Origin: a virus
Strand: one strand, 5' to 3'
Virus record (IMG/VR): IMGVR_UViG_3300028372_000023
Coordinates: 1-36,610 of that record
DNA length: 36,610 nucleotides
Positions 27,904 to 36,098 of this stretch are shown piece after piece (the stretch's first letter is position 1; every line of letters starts with the position of its first letter). Made by a program: the position numbers and the translations under genes. The notes under the pieces were generated by a model that did no database searches, was not told the origin of the DNA, and saw nothing but the letters and a program-made list of their open reading frames with translations.

Positions 27904-29235
27904 ATGGCAGAGGTCACAGAGGTTGTCACAAAATTTGCCTTTGAAGGTTCAACCGCACCATTGGGTGAATACAACAAACAATTGACCGGCGCAATTAAGG
28001 GGCTTGGCGCATTTGCCACAGCAACATTTGGCGCGTTATCAGGTTTGACCATGTGGGCAGACAGTATTTTAAAATCCATTGACCCTATGGTGCAAATGTC
28101 AAGGCAGACAGGAATTTCCATTGAGAAAATTCAAGAGTTGGGTTTTGCCTCAATGGTCAATGGCGGTTCAATTGATGGCATGAGTGCATCACTTGAGGGT
28201 TTGACAGAGCGAATCGGTGAGGCCGTTGCCATGGGTACGGGTGAGGGTGTCGAGATATTTAAAAAGTTTGGAATTGACCTCAAGGACGCAAGCGGACGGG
28301 CAAAAACAGCGGATAAAATTTTTGGTGAATTGCGTGAAACCATTGTGTCTATGGAACTTGACCAAACACAGGTTTTATCTATTGCGCGAAAATTGGGAAT
28401 GACAACCGAATCCGTTCAATTGTTGATGAAAACAAATGAGGAGATGGCGGTATTGCGTGAGCGTTCACGTGAGGTTGGGCAAGTGTCAACCGAAACGGCA
28501 ATGGCGGCGGCGAATTACAATGATGAATTGAGTATTGCAACCCTTGCATTTAAAAATCTAAAGGTAGAGATTGCGGGCGGTTTCGCACCACAAATGACAA
28601 AATTGACAAAAGGTTTTAAGGACTTAATCGTTGTGAATAAAGAATGGTTGAGCGAGGGAATTTCAGACGGAATCACAGTGCTCATTGGTTTTGGGAAAGC
28701 TATATGGAATGTCGGCTCAATTATTGTTGATGTTATTGGCTTTTTCTTGCAATTTAAGCCCGTATTGGCAGGTGTGACAACCGCGGTTGGTGTTTTGATG
28801 GCATCGTTTTTTCCAATAACATCAATTGTTGCGTTGGTGGTTGGGCTTATCCTTGTTTTTGATGACTTGTTTACAGCGTTCGCGGGTGGAAAATCCGTCA
28901 TTGGTGATTTTTTCAAAGCGTTTGGTGTTGACCTCAAGTTTGTTGGCGACTATTTGACGTGGGTTTGGGATGTCTTAAAGGCAATATTCTCATTGGATTT
29001 TGGCGCATTGGGAAAATTGGGTGAAACAGCATTTAAAAAGGTTGTTGGTGTCTTTTCACAAAGTGAGCAAACGGGTGGCGTTGGCTCATCAAGCATTGAC
29101 AACCGCAGTGTCAACCAAGACATCAAGATTGATATTAAAACCGCAGACCCTCAAGAGGCGGGCAGAGCGGTGGCAGACAGTATGCAAAAGCAAATGAATG
29201 ATGCTAGTGCCCAAACAGGACATGGGGGGCTTTAA
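27904..29235 (+). CDS. Tape measure protein
   Basis: 443 residues: an N-terminal helical part with MVQMSRQTGISIEKIQELGF and GFASMVNGGSIDGMS, typical of tape measures, two hydrophobic stretches (about residues 275-295 and 300-330, e.g. FFPITSIVALVVGLILVFDD) and a C-terminus of polar linker (SIDNRSVNQDIKIDIKT). Tape measures set tail length at roughly 1.5 angstrom per residue, so about 65 nm here, a short contractile tail. It may also act at the membrane on ejection. Confidence 0.85.
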   Translation: MAEVTEVVTKFAFEGSTAPLGEYNKQLTGAIKGLGAFATATFGALSGLTMWADSILKSIDPMVQMSRQTGISIEKIQELGFASMVNGGSIDGMSASLEGLTERIGEAVAMGTGEGVEIFKKFGIDLKDASGRAKTADKIFGELRETIVSMELDQTQVLSIARKLGMTTESVQLLMKTNEEMAVLRERSREVGQVSTETAMAAANYNDELSIATLAFKNLKVEIAGGFAPQMTKLTKGFKDLIVVNKEWLSEGISDGITVLIGFGKAIWNVGSIIVDVIGFFLQFKPVLAGVTTAVGVLMASFFPITSIVALVVGLILVFDDLFTAFAGGKSVIGDFFKAFGVDLKFVGDYLTWVWDVLKAIFSLDFGALGKLGETAFKKVVGVFSQSEQTGGVGSSSIDNRSVNQDIKIDIKTADPQEAGRAVADSMQKQMNDASAQTGHGGL

Positions 29236-30048
29236 ATGCCGTTTTTAGAGCAACTATTGAATCGTGAGCGTTTACCGTATCCATTGCAACAAATAGGCAT
29301 TGGTGGGTTTTCTTTGTTTGCACGTGTCAATGACCGCCTTACATTAAAGGCAGACAACCCAACATCATATGTTGAGGACGGTTCACCGCTCAATGACCAT
29401 CGTGTTAAAAAGCCTGAATTGTTGACAATCAGTGGCTCAATCGGTGATGTGTATCAGACACCAAACACTTTGGTTGACCGCGTGCAATCCCTTGACAACA
29501 ATTTGGGGCAGATAACGCAGTATTTCCCACGCTTGACACCATCACAGGCAATAAATTTCACCAAGGTTTCATCCAATGCGGTGTCACAAATAAACAAACT
29601 TGAAAACCTTATCAATGCGGGCGCACAGGCAAACAGCTTATTGGGCAATATTGACAATCTTTCAAAGCCATTGGGTGAGCAATTTTTGGATGCCATGGAA
29701 AATATACACTATGGAAGCCAACTTGTTTCAATCCAAATGCCGTACCGTATTTATGACAGCATGAGCATAAAATCAGTCATCATTGAGCGGTCAAATACAA
29801 GCGATGGTGTGACATTTACGATTGAGGCAGAGCGTTTCAGGATTGCGGATTTGAATTTTGTTGCCGTTGATAGGGTTTCAACCCGTGGAGGCGGTACGGC
29901 TGAACGGGCAGGGGCAAACCCCGCAGAGTCGTTGGGTGGTCAAGCTGATACGATAAAAGACAAGGGCGCACAAGAGGGTCGTGCCGTATCCAGTGATGAG
30001 GTTCGTTCAAGCGGGTTAAGTGATATTGCGGGGGTTTTCGGTGATTGA
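29236..30048 (+). CDS. Baseplate protein (Dit-like N-terminal domain)
   Basis: 270 residues. The N-terminal ~165 residues (LPYPLQQIGIGGFSLFARVN ... ADNPTSYVEDGSPLNDHRVKKPELLTISG) match the Dit-like tail protein domain found in simple myophage baseplates: a galectin-like ring that binds the tube end. The C-terminal ~100 residues are Gly/Ser-rich and disordered. It starts one base after the tape measure stop. The gene order tape measure, Dit-like, plug, hub, spike, gp25-like, J, DUF2612 is that of Pam3-type baseplates. Confidence 0.8.
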   Translation: MPFLEQLLNRERLPYPLQQIGIGGFSLFARVNDRLTLKADNPTSYVEDGSPLNDHRVKKPELLTISGSIGDVYQTPNTLVDRVQSLDNNLGQITQYFPRLTPSQAINFTKVSSNAVSQINKLENLINAGAQANSLLGNIDNLSKPLGEQFLDAMENIHYGSQLVSIQMPYRIYDSMSIKSVIIERSNTSDGVTFTIEAERFRIADLNFVAVDRVSTRGGGTAERAGANPAESLGGQADTIKDKGAQEGRAVSSDEVRSSGLSDIAGVFGD

Positions 30049-30379
30049 GATTCAAAATATAGGCAATGAGGTTTTACAACGGCATGTAATTCTGTTTCAG
30101 GAAAGTGAAATTATATTGACTTTGCGGTATTTGCCTATGGTTTCAATATGGGTTTTCAATGCTGAATATAAAGGGCGCAAGTTTAATGGCGGGAAATTGT
30201 CAGTGAAAACCCCGCATATGCTATCAAGCAACCTTCCATTTGATTTTTTGGTGACAGATAACAACGGCACAGGGTTTGACCCGATTGACCGCAATGATTT
30301 TGTCAACGGGCGATGTTCTCTTTACATGCTTGAGCCAGATGACATTGAGCGTTTGAGGGGGCAGCCAATTGAGGTTTAA
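30041..30379 (+). CDS. Baseplate plug protein (Pam3 gp18-like)
   Basis: 112 residues from the GTG at 30041, which overlaps the previous stop (GTGATTGA) and follows GGGGG at good spacing; an upstream GTG at 30020 is less likely. Sequence features: RHVILFQESEIILTLRYLP, WVFNAEYKGRKFNGGKLS, then DFLVTDNNGTGFDPIDRNDFVNGRCSLYML. The last block is characteristic of the plug protein of Pam3-like simple baseplates, which seals the tube until firing. Confidence 0.75.
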   Translation: MIEIQNIGNEVLQRHVILFQESEIILTLRYLPMVSIWVFNAEYKGRKFNGGKLSVKTPHMLSSNLPFDFLVTDNNGTGFDPIDRNDFVNGRCSLYMLEPDDIERLRGQPIEV

Positions 30380-31187
30380 CCGTGATTATGAATTGACGAT
30401 ACAAACGGAATTGGAGCGTGCCATTGTGGTGCGCCCCCCGTTTGATATCTCTTTCAATGCGGATAAATCCACAGATAAGAGCCTCAACAAAATGAATGTC
30501 CGTGTGTTTGGATTGTCCGAATCAAACCAGTTGGCAATTGTTAAAAATGCACAGGAAAAAAAGAATTTTGAGGTGTCTTTAAAGGTTGGATATGTGGGCA
30601 GTATTGAGACAATTTTCAAGGGATATGTGAATATAGGTGAACGGTCACGCCAAGGAGCAGACTTACCTATCACAATGGAATGTATTGATGGCGGGTTTGA
30701 TGCCCGTTTTTCATTCACCTCAAAGACGGTTCAAGGTAAAAGCCCAATTGACGCAATCCTTGAGGATATGCCAAACATCCGAAAAGGTAAAATTACAACA
30801 CAAAAAAAACTGATTCGCCCCCGTGTGTTGGTGGGCAATTCATGGAAACTGATTCGTGAAAACCTGAATGGCGAGCAATATTTTATTGATAATGGTCAAT
30901 TGAATATCCTCAAGAGCAATGAGGTTATCAATAGCTTTGTGCCAGTGGTGCAAGCCTCAACGGGTTTATTGAGCACACCAAGTCGTGAGGAAAGCAAGGT
31001 GACGTTTCAGACAACAATGAATCCATCCCTCAAGGTTGGTGGTTTGTGTGAGTTAAACTCAATTTATGCGCCCGCCTTAAATGGAATATATAAAATCAAT
31101 ACAATAGGTTATGATGGTGAATATAACGGGTCATCATGGATGCAAACCGTGACATGTATTTTGGCAAAGGATTATGTGGTTTTATGA
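30369..31187 (+). CDS. Baseplate hub protein
   Basis: 272 residues from a TTG start at 30369 that overlaps the plug stop by 11 bases; no ATG or GTG fits nearby and GGGGGC precedes it. Two beta domains (PPFDISFNADKSTDKSLNKM ... FKGYVNIGERSRQGADLPIT) with the hub-type motif FGLSESNQLAIV, ending in NGIYKINTIGYDGEY. It resembles gp27/gpD-like hub proteins of short-tailed myophages, connecting tube and spike. Confidence 0.75.
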   Translation: MRFNRDYELTIQTELERAIVVRPPFDISFNADKSTDKSLNKMNVRVFGLSESNQLAIVKNAQEKKNFEVSLKVGYVGSIETIFKGYVNIGERSRQGADLPITMECIDGGFDARFSFTSKTVQGKSPIDAILEDMPNIRKGKITTQKKLIRPRVLVGNSWKLIRENLNGEQYFIDNGQLNILKSNEVINSFVPVVQASTGLLSTPSREESKVTFQTTMNPSLKVGGLCELNSIYAPALNGIYKINTIGYDGEYNGSSWMQTVTCILAKDYVVL

Positions 31188-31852
31188 GCGAGAAAAAACA
31201 ATTATTGGATATTATCACGCAGGTCATTGATGAGAGCCTTGCGAATTTGCACACAGCAACCATTGCGCGTGTGACAGCCGTTGGGCAAACCACAATCAAT
31301 TGCAAGCCTGTATTGGCGCGTGTGGTTGATGGTCAAAAGGTTCAATTGCCAGAGTTTAAAGCCGTTCCCCCGTGTTTCATGCAGGGCGGTGGGTCATACA
31401 CAGCGCATCCAATTGCGGTGGGTGATTATGCTTTGTTGATATTCACAGAGCGTTGTTTTGATAATTGGTATGGCGGTGTTGATAATGAAATACCCCTTGA
31501 GTACCGTATGCACGATTATTCAGATGGGTTTGCCATTGTGGGCATCAATCCCCTTGGTCAAGCAATTCCAATACCAAGCGTCATAAAACAGGTTGGTGAT
31601 ACACGGCAAGAGGGAAATTATGACCATGAGGGCAATAGGGTGCAAGCGGGCAACCACACCATCACAGGAAACCTCACAGTCAATGGGAATATGACCATCA
31701 ATGGTGATGGCGGTGGTGGTACAGTCAACATGAATGGTATAGACTTTGTGTTGACAGGTGGTGATGTGACGGTTGATGGCGTGAGCGTTAAATCACACAC
31801 ACACAATGGCGTACAAACAGGCAGTGGAAACACGGGGACACCAAACACATGA
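31184..31852 (+). CDS. Membrane-puncturing spike (gp138/gpV-like)
   Basis: 222 residues from ATG 31184, overlapping the hub stop as ATGA; the frame is open upstream but covers the hub gene. An OB-fold N-terminal domain (IARVTAVGQTTINCKPVLAR ... FMQGGGSYTAHPIAVGDYALLIF) is followed by a beta-helical stem of repeated short strands (TITGNLTVNGNMTINGDG) and a tip with SHTH (204-207) near the end. The HxH pair (H205, H207) holds an iron ion at the apex in P2 gpV and phi92 gp138. It pierces the outer membrane on contraction. Confidence 0.88.
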   Translation: MSEKKQLLDIITQVIDESLANLHTATIARVTAVGQTTINCKPVLARVVDGQKVQLPEFKAVPPCFMQGGGSYTAHPIAVGDYALLIFTERCFDNWYGGVDNEIPLEYRMHDYSDGFAIVGINPLGQAIPIPSVIKQVGDTRQEGNYDHEGNRVQAGNHTITGNLTVNGNMTINGDGGGGTVNMNGIDFVLTGGDVTVDGVSVKSHTHNGVQTGSGNTGTPNT

Positions 31853-32211
31853 CGATTGTATCAGGTTTAGATAAAGACGGTGATTGGCGTTTTGGAAAAA
31901 ACCGTGCGCAATACAAGCGCAATGGTGTTGCCGTTTATCAAAATGTGCAAACCCGAATCAAGTCATTTATAAATGATTGGTTTTTGGACACAAAGACAGG
32001 GATTGATTGGTACACGTTGTTGGGAAATAAGGGAACGGAAACACAGATATTGAGAGCGATTGAGCGTGTTGTTTTAGAAACACAATTTGTCAAATCAATC
32101 ACAAAATTACAAATCACAAACCGTGATAAAAATAGGGGTGTCACAATTGAGTTGGCAATCACAACACTTTTTGAGGACACTATACAGGACGAGATAAGGA
32201 TTGAGGCATGA
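31849..32211 (+). CDS. Baseplate wedge protein (gp25/GpW-like)
   Basis: 120 residues with the gp25 marks: VYQNVQTRIKSFINDWFLDTKTGIDWYTLLG, ERVVLETQFVKSITKLQI, and a C-terminal beta strand. gp25-like proteins start sheath assembly at the baseplate and bind the J-like wedge protein encoded next. Both ends overlap neighbouring genes by four bases. Confidence 0.85.
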   Translation: MTIVSGLDKDGDWRFGKNRAQYKRNGVAVYQNVQTRIKSFINDWFLDTKTGIDWYTLLGNKGTETQILRAIERVVLETQFVKSITKLQITNRDKNRGVTIELAITTLFEDTIQDEIRIEA

Positions 32212-33386
32212 CAACACCAAGTTTTACATTTGAGGGTTTAGACATCCGCACATTGACGGAAATTACACAAGAGTTGCGTGATGGATACCGTGCAATTTAT
32301 GGGAATGACATCAACCTTGAGGCATCAACACCTGATGGACAGCGTGTTGGTATTGAGGCAAAGGCAATCGCAGACATTGAGGAATTTTTGCTCAACCTTT
32401 ACAACCAGATGGATGCTGATTTGGCATTTGGTGAGTGGCTTAATAAATTGATTAAGTTTTCAGGAATACAGCGCAAGCCCGCCACACGCTCAACCGTTGA
32501 AATGGAAATTGTCACAGACAGGATTTTGACATTGCCCGCCAATTACACCCTTGAGGATGAATTGGGGCAAGAGTGGATTGTCACCACAAGCGTTGCGTTG
32601 GCATTGGGCACAAATACCGTGTCATTTGTCTCAAAGGTTTTTGGTGAGATTACAGCCGATGCAAACACCATCACAGAGCAAAGTGATGTTGTGTTGGGTG
32701 TGGTTAGTGTCACAAACCCCGCCATTGCAGTTGCGGGGCTTGATGAGGAAACGGACGCAGAATTGCGCATAAGGCGTGCCAAGTCGGTTGAAAACCCCGC
32801 ATATTCCACAGTGGGTGGTTTGTTTGCCCGTTTGTCCGATTTAGAAAGCGTCACGGACGTTGTTGTTGAGGAAAACGATACAGATACCACGGATGTGATA
32901 CGGGACATCACAGCGCACACAATTTGGTGTGTTGTTGAGGGTGGTGAGACAACGGACATTGTGGAAACGATAGCCAAAAACCGCACCGCAGGGATACGCA
33001 CAAAAGGTGATGTTTCAGGCATATTCAATGAGGTTTTATTGCGCCCCGATGGTAGAGAATTTGTTATACAGCATGAAATAAATTTTGACCGCCCCGTGAT
33101 TGTTGACCTTTATGTGAACGTCACCGCAACACGGACAGAGACAGATAGCCCCGTTGATGTTGAATTAATTAAGCAAAAGTTGGTATCACGGTCATATCGT
33201 ATTCAAGAAAACGCACGGGCATCACAATTGTATTCATTGGCTTATCAAGCGGGTGACAATTTTGTTTTATCTGATTTGGAAATTTCAGATGACAATTTGA
33301 CATTCACAGATGAGAATTTGATTTGTGATTTTGGCTCAAAATTCGATATTGATACGGCAAACATAACGGTCAATGAGGTGGTTTAA
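32208..33386 (+). CDS. Baseplate J-like protein
   Basis: 392 residues of the baseplate J (gp6/gpJ) family: LRDGYRAIYGNDINLEASTPDGQ near residue 22, YNQMDADLAFGEWLNKLIKFSGIQRKPATRS, an Ig-like insert (IVTDRILTLPANYTLEDELG), then the hallmark AVAGLDEETDAELRIRRAKSV and the core ARLSDLESVTDVVVEEN. It forms the wedge ring that opens on contraction. Its stop overlaps the DUF2612-type gene (TTTAATG). Confidence 0.93.
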   Translation: MTTPSFTFEGLDIRTLTEITQELRDGYRAIYGNDINLEASTPDGQRVGIEAKAIADIEEFLLNLYNQMDADLAFGEWLNKLIKFSGIQRKPATRSTVEMEIVTDRILTLPANYTLEDELGQEWIVTTSVALALGTNTVSFVSKVFGEITADANTITEQSDVVLGVVSVTNPAIAVAGLDEETDAELRIRRAKSVENPAYSTVGGLFARLSDLESVTDVVVEENDTDTTDVIRDITAHTIWCVVEGGETTDIVETIAKNRTAGIRTKGDVSGIFNEVLLRPDGREFVIQHEINFDRPVIVDLYVNVTATRTETDSPVDVELIKQKLVSRSYRIQENARASQLYSLAYQAGDNFVLSDLEISDDNLTFTDENLICDFGSKFDIDTANITVNEVV

Positions 33387-34102
33387 TGAGTGCTTTTATT
33401 CAAGAATATGCAAAATTACTGATAAAGCAATATTACAGCAAGCCAAAGGCAAGGGCAGAGATTGAATTTAAAATATCACAATATGAAAAAGAACATAACA
33501 TCATCAATACGTTTCCAGATGAGTTTGATGTTGATACGGCATACGGACACCGCCTTGATTTGATTGGAAAGATTGTTGGCGTTGGTCGTTCGGTCAAATC
33601 GGTTGTTGATAAGATTGGTTTTGGATTTGAGGAAAATTCAAACGCCCGTGGGTTTGCGGACAAGTTCAATGCGCTTGATTCAAGTGCCCCGTTTATTGAA
33701 AGGTTCACACCTGAATACACAGATTTGCAGATGGATGACCCAACATATAGGTTGATTATCAAGGCAAAGATTGCGGTGAATAATGTGAGCGCGTACATGA
33801 TCAGTGATGACCGCATATCCGTTCAACAAGTTATCCAAACAGCGTTTGAAAAACGTGCGTATGTTGCAGACAATTACAATATGTCATTGGACTTGTATAT
33901 TTCACCCGTTTATGAGGGACAGCGTTTGCGCCTTATCAATGAATTAAACTTACTTCCCAAACCGCAGGGCGTGAGGTACAATAAGATTGTAAAAGCAGAT
34001 CGGACACAGACATTTGGGTTTGGTGATAATGATTATGCCGTTGGTTTCGGTGAAAAGTTTGGCGATTCAGATGGGTATTTTGCAGAGAAAGTGATTTTTT
34101 AA
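33386..34102 (+). CDS. DUF2612-type baseplate protein
   Basis: 238 residues: helical N-terminus, LDLIGKIVGVGRSVKSVVDKIGFGFEE, MDDPTYRLIIKAKIAVNN, and a C-terminus RYNKIVKADRTQTFGFGDN. This is the DUF2612 family, functionally like P2 gpI, which links the baseplate to fibres. The last 146 bases recur at the contig start with two differences. It is followed after one base by fibre allele B. Confidence 0.85.
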   Translation: MSAFIQEYAKLLIKQYYSKPKARAEIEFKISQYEKEHNIINTFPDEFDVDTAYGHRLDLIGKIVGVGRSVKSVVDKIGFGFEENSNARGFADKFNALDSSAPFIERFTPEYTDLQMDDPTYRLIIKAKIAVNNVSAYMISDDRISVQQVIQTAFEKRAYVADNYNMSLDLYISPVYEGQRLRLINELNLLPKPQGVRYNKIVKADRTQTFGFGDNDYAVGFGEKFGDSDGYFAEKVIF

Positions 34103-34103
34103 C

Positions 34104-35228
34104 ATGGCACAGATAACAAGATTTGACGGAAATTTAAAACCATTCGCGGATGATGCGCTTGGTACGGAACGCACAATTTTTGGTGCGGAAACACAAGATG
34201 ATACGCTTGATGCAAATATCAATACAGATTTTTTAAGGGGTTGGGGAATTGTTGGGGTCAATGGATTGCCCACCAAACAAGATTTTAATGCGTTTGCATA
34301 CACCTCAACGGCCTTATCCGCATATGTTCACCAAATCGGTGTACCAGAGTGGCACGCCTCACAGGAATACTTTACAGGCTCAATTGCGAATGTTGCGGGT
34401 GTGCTATTTAAAGCCGTGCAGGGCAACGTGGGTGAAAACCCAACCACGGATGATGGCTCAAATTGGTTGCAGGTCACAGAAAACAGCGCATTTACATTGC
34501 CACGCGGTTTTATCAGTGGATTAAATACCGCTATTGATGCAGACAATGACCATGATATTTTGATAAAAGTTGGCTCATGCCGTGATATTGATGACGGCGG
34601 TGACATATTGCTTGAAACTCAAATCACAAAACGCATTGATGCGGATTGGGCAGTTGGTGACAATGAGGGCGGTTTTCCGTCATCCCTCACTTTATCCCCT
34701 AATACGTGGTATCACATATTTGTTATGACAGATGGTACAACAGTTGACGCAGGATTTGACAGTGATGTTGATGCGGTCAATTTACTTGCCGACTCCTCTT
34801 ATATGTCATACAGGCGTGTGGGGTCATTCTTGACAGACTCCTCATCAAACATTGAGCCTTACAAGCAATATGGTGAGCGTTTCATGTGGGATGATGTGCC
34901 AGTGGACTACAATTCAACGGCAACAATTTCATCATTGACTGATTTTGCAATATCAGTGCCAGAGGGCATTGTGACACTTGCTTTAATATCAGGCGATATT
35001 GCAGACAACACAACCGCGGTATCAATTTACTATGTCGCATCAAAAGTGGCAGGTGGTGAGTACACGGTTTTGTATGACGCAACCTCATCCTCAAATACAG
35101 TTGTAAATAATAATGATTTTGAAATACTTGCAGACGAAAATGCAGAGATACAGCACAGGCATACAAACTCATCAGGTTTAGTTAATATCCAAACAAAAGG
35201 TTGGAAAGATTTTAGAGGAAATATTTAA
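34104..35228 (+). CDS. Tail fibre / receptor-binding protein, allele B
   Basis: 374 residues. The first ~125 residues align closely with the allele-A fibre at 148-1125 (GWGIVGVNGLPTKQDFNA, GSIANVAG, DDGSNWLQVT), and the remainder is unrelated. The C-terminal part (LPRGFISGLNTAIDADNDHD ... SLTLSPNTWYHIFVMTDGTT) is like phage fibre or tip domains of beta structure, and the last third (ISVPEGIVTLALISGDIADN) may be the receptor-binding tip. It is followed by its own partner gene rather than the one next to allele A. Confidence 0.8.
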   Translation: MAQITRFDGNLKPFADDALGTERTIFGAETQDDTLDANINTDFLRGWGIVGVNGLPTKQDFNAFAYTSTALSAYVHQIGVPEWHASQEYFTGSIANVAGVLFKAVQGNVGENPTTDDGSNWLQVTENSAFTLPRGFISGLNTAIDADNDHDILIKVGSCRDIDDGGDILLETQITKRIDADWAVGDNEGGFPSSLTLSPNTWYHIFVMTDGTTVDAGFDSDVDAVNLLADSSYMSYRRVGSFLTDSSSNIEPYKQYGERFMWDDVPVDYNSTATISSLTDFAISVPEGIVTLALISGDIADNTTAVSIYYVASKVAGGEYTVLYDATSSSNTVVNNNDFEILADENAEIQHRHTNSSGLVNIQTKGWKDFRGNI

Positions 35229-35230
35229 TC

Positions 35231-35680
35231 ATGAAATATATTTATAAAGATGAGCAGGGCGATATTGTTGCGATTTATTCAAGACCTCAAAAGGGATTGG
35301 ATTTGATAGCCGTTGAGGATAATGACCCTATACTCACACAGGACAGCCCGCGTGAAATCAAGGGGCACATATCAGAATACCGAAAAACAATGGAAAATGG
35401 CGGTGTTGAGGTGAGTGGTATGCTTATCCAAACGGATAGTGAATCACGTTCAAACTTATTGGGGGCATCACAATTAGGTGTTGCAATCAATTGGAAAGCT
35501 GAAAACGGTTTTGTTGAATTGACCAATGAGCAAATACAGGGCATTGCGTTGGTGGTTGGGACACATGTTCAAAAATGTTTCAATTCAGAGCGTGTTGTTT
35601 ATGAGGCGCATGACACAAAGCCGTTTACATCCAAAGAGGCTGTGGAAAGGGCTTTTAATAATGCGTATAAAAATAATTGA
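35231..35680 (+). CDS. DUF4376-like fibre-associated protein
   Basis: 149 residues starting two bases after the fibre gene. The C-terminal ~100 residues (YRKTMENGGVEVSGMLIQTDSESRSNLLGA ... WKAENGFVELTNEQIQGIALVVGTHVQKCF) match DUF4376, a domain often attached to or encoded next to tail fibres in phages. It may be a fibre-assembly factor or a minor tip component. It overlaps the next gene by 20 bases. Confidence 0.75.
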   Translation: MKYIYKDEQGDIVAIYSRPQKGLDLIAVEDNDPILTQDSPREIKGHISEYRKTMENGGVEVSGMLIQTDSESRSNLLGASQLGVAINWKAENGFVELTNEQIQGIALVVGTHVQKCFNSERVVYEAHDTKPFTSKEAVERAFNNAYKNN

Positions 35681-36080
35681 TTCACCACAGCCTGATATAA
35701 GACCGCATGGTGAGTCAGGCAATAACAGGTATAAATTGAATGAAAATTACCGCTTTGTTTTAGGTATTGACGGTGAGCAACACACATTCCAAATCTCAAA
35801 AGGTATGACGTATGATGGGGCAAGTGTGCCCCGTTTTGCTATGGCATTGATTGGATTTGAGCGTGATGGAATACACCGCGCAGGTGCATTGGTTCATGAT
35901 TATTTTTACAGGCGCATGGGGCGCGTTGCGGACATAAACATGATTTCATTTGTGTTTACGCGCAAGGATATTGATAGATTGTTTTTACAGGCAATTGAGT
36001 TTCATGGTATAAAGTCATGGCACGGCCGTTTGGCTTATTTGGCAGTGCGCGGTTTTGGGTGGATGAAAATTAAGTTTTAA
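35661..36080 (+). CDS. DUF1353 family protein
   Basis: 139 residues from ATG 35661; the frame is open 45 codons further, but that part overlaps the DUF4376 gene and has no ribosome site. The DUF1353 pattern is clear: YRFVLGIDGEQHTFQISKGMTYDGASVPRFAMA, then AGALVHDYFYRR with the His-Asp pair. The family is common in phages near fibre or lysis genes; its molecular role is unknown. No counterpart exists in the allele-A version of the locus. Confidence 0.85.
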   Translation: MRIKIIDSPQPDIRPHGESGNNRYKLNENYRFVLGIDGEQHTFQISKGMTYDGASVPRFAMALIGFERDGIHRAGALVHDYFYRRMGRVADINMISFVFTRKDIDRLFLQAIEFHGIKSWHGRLAYLAVRGFGWMKIKF

Positions 36081-36098
36081 AAGAAAGAGAGACAGCTC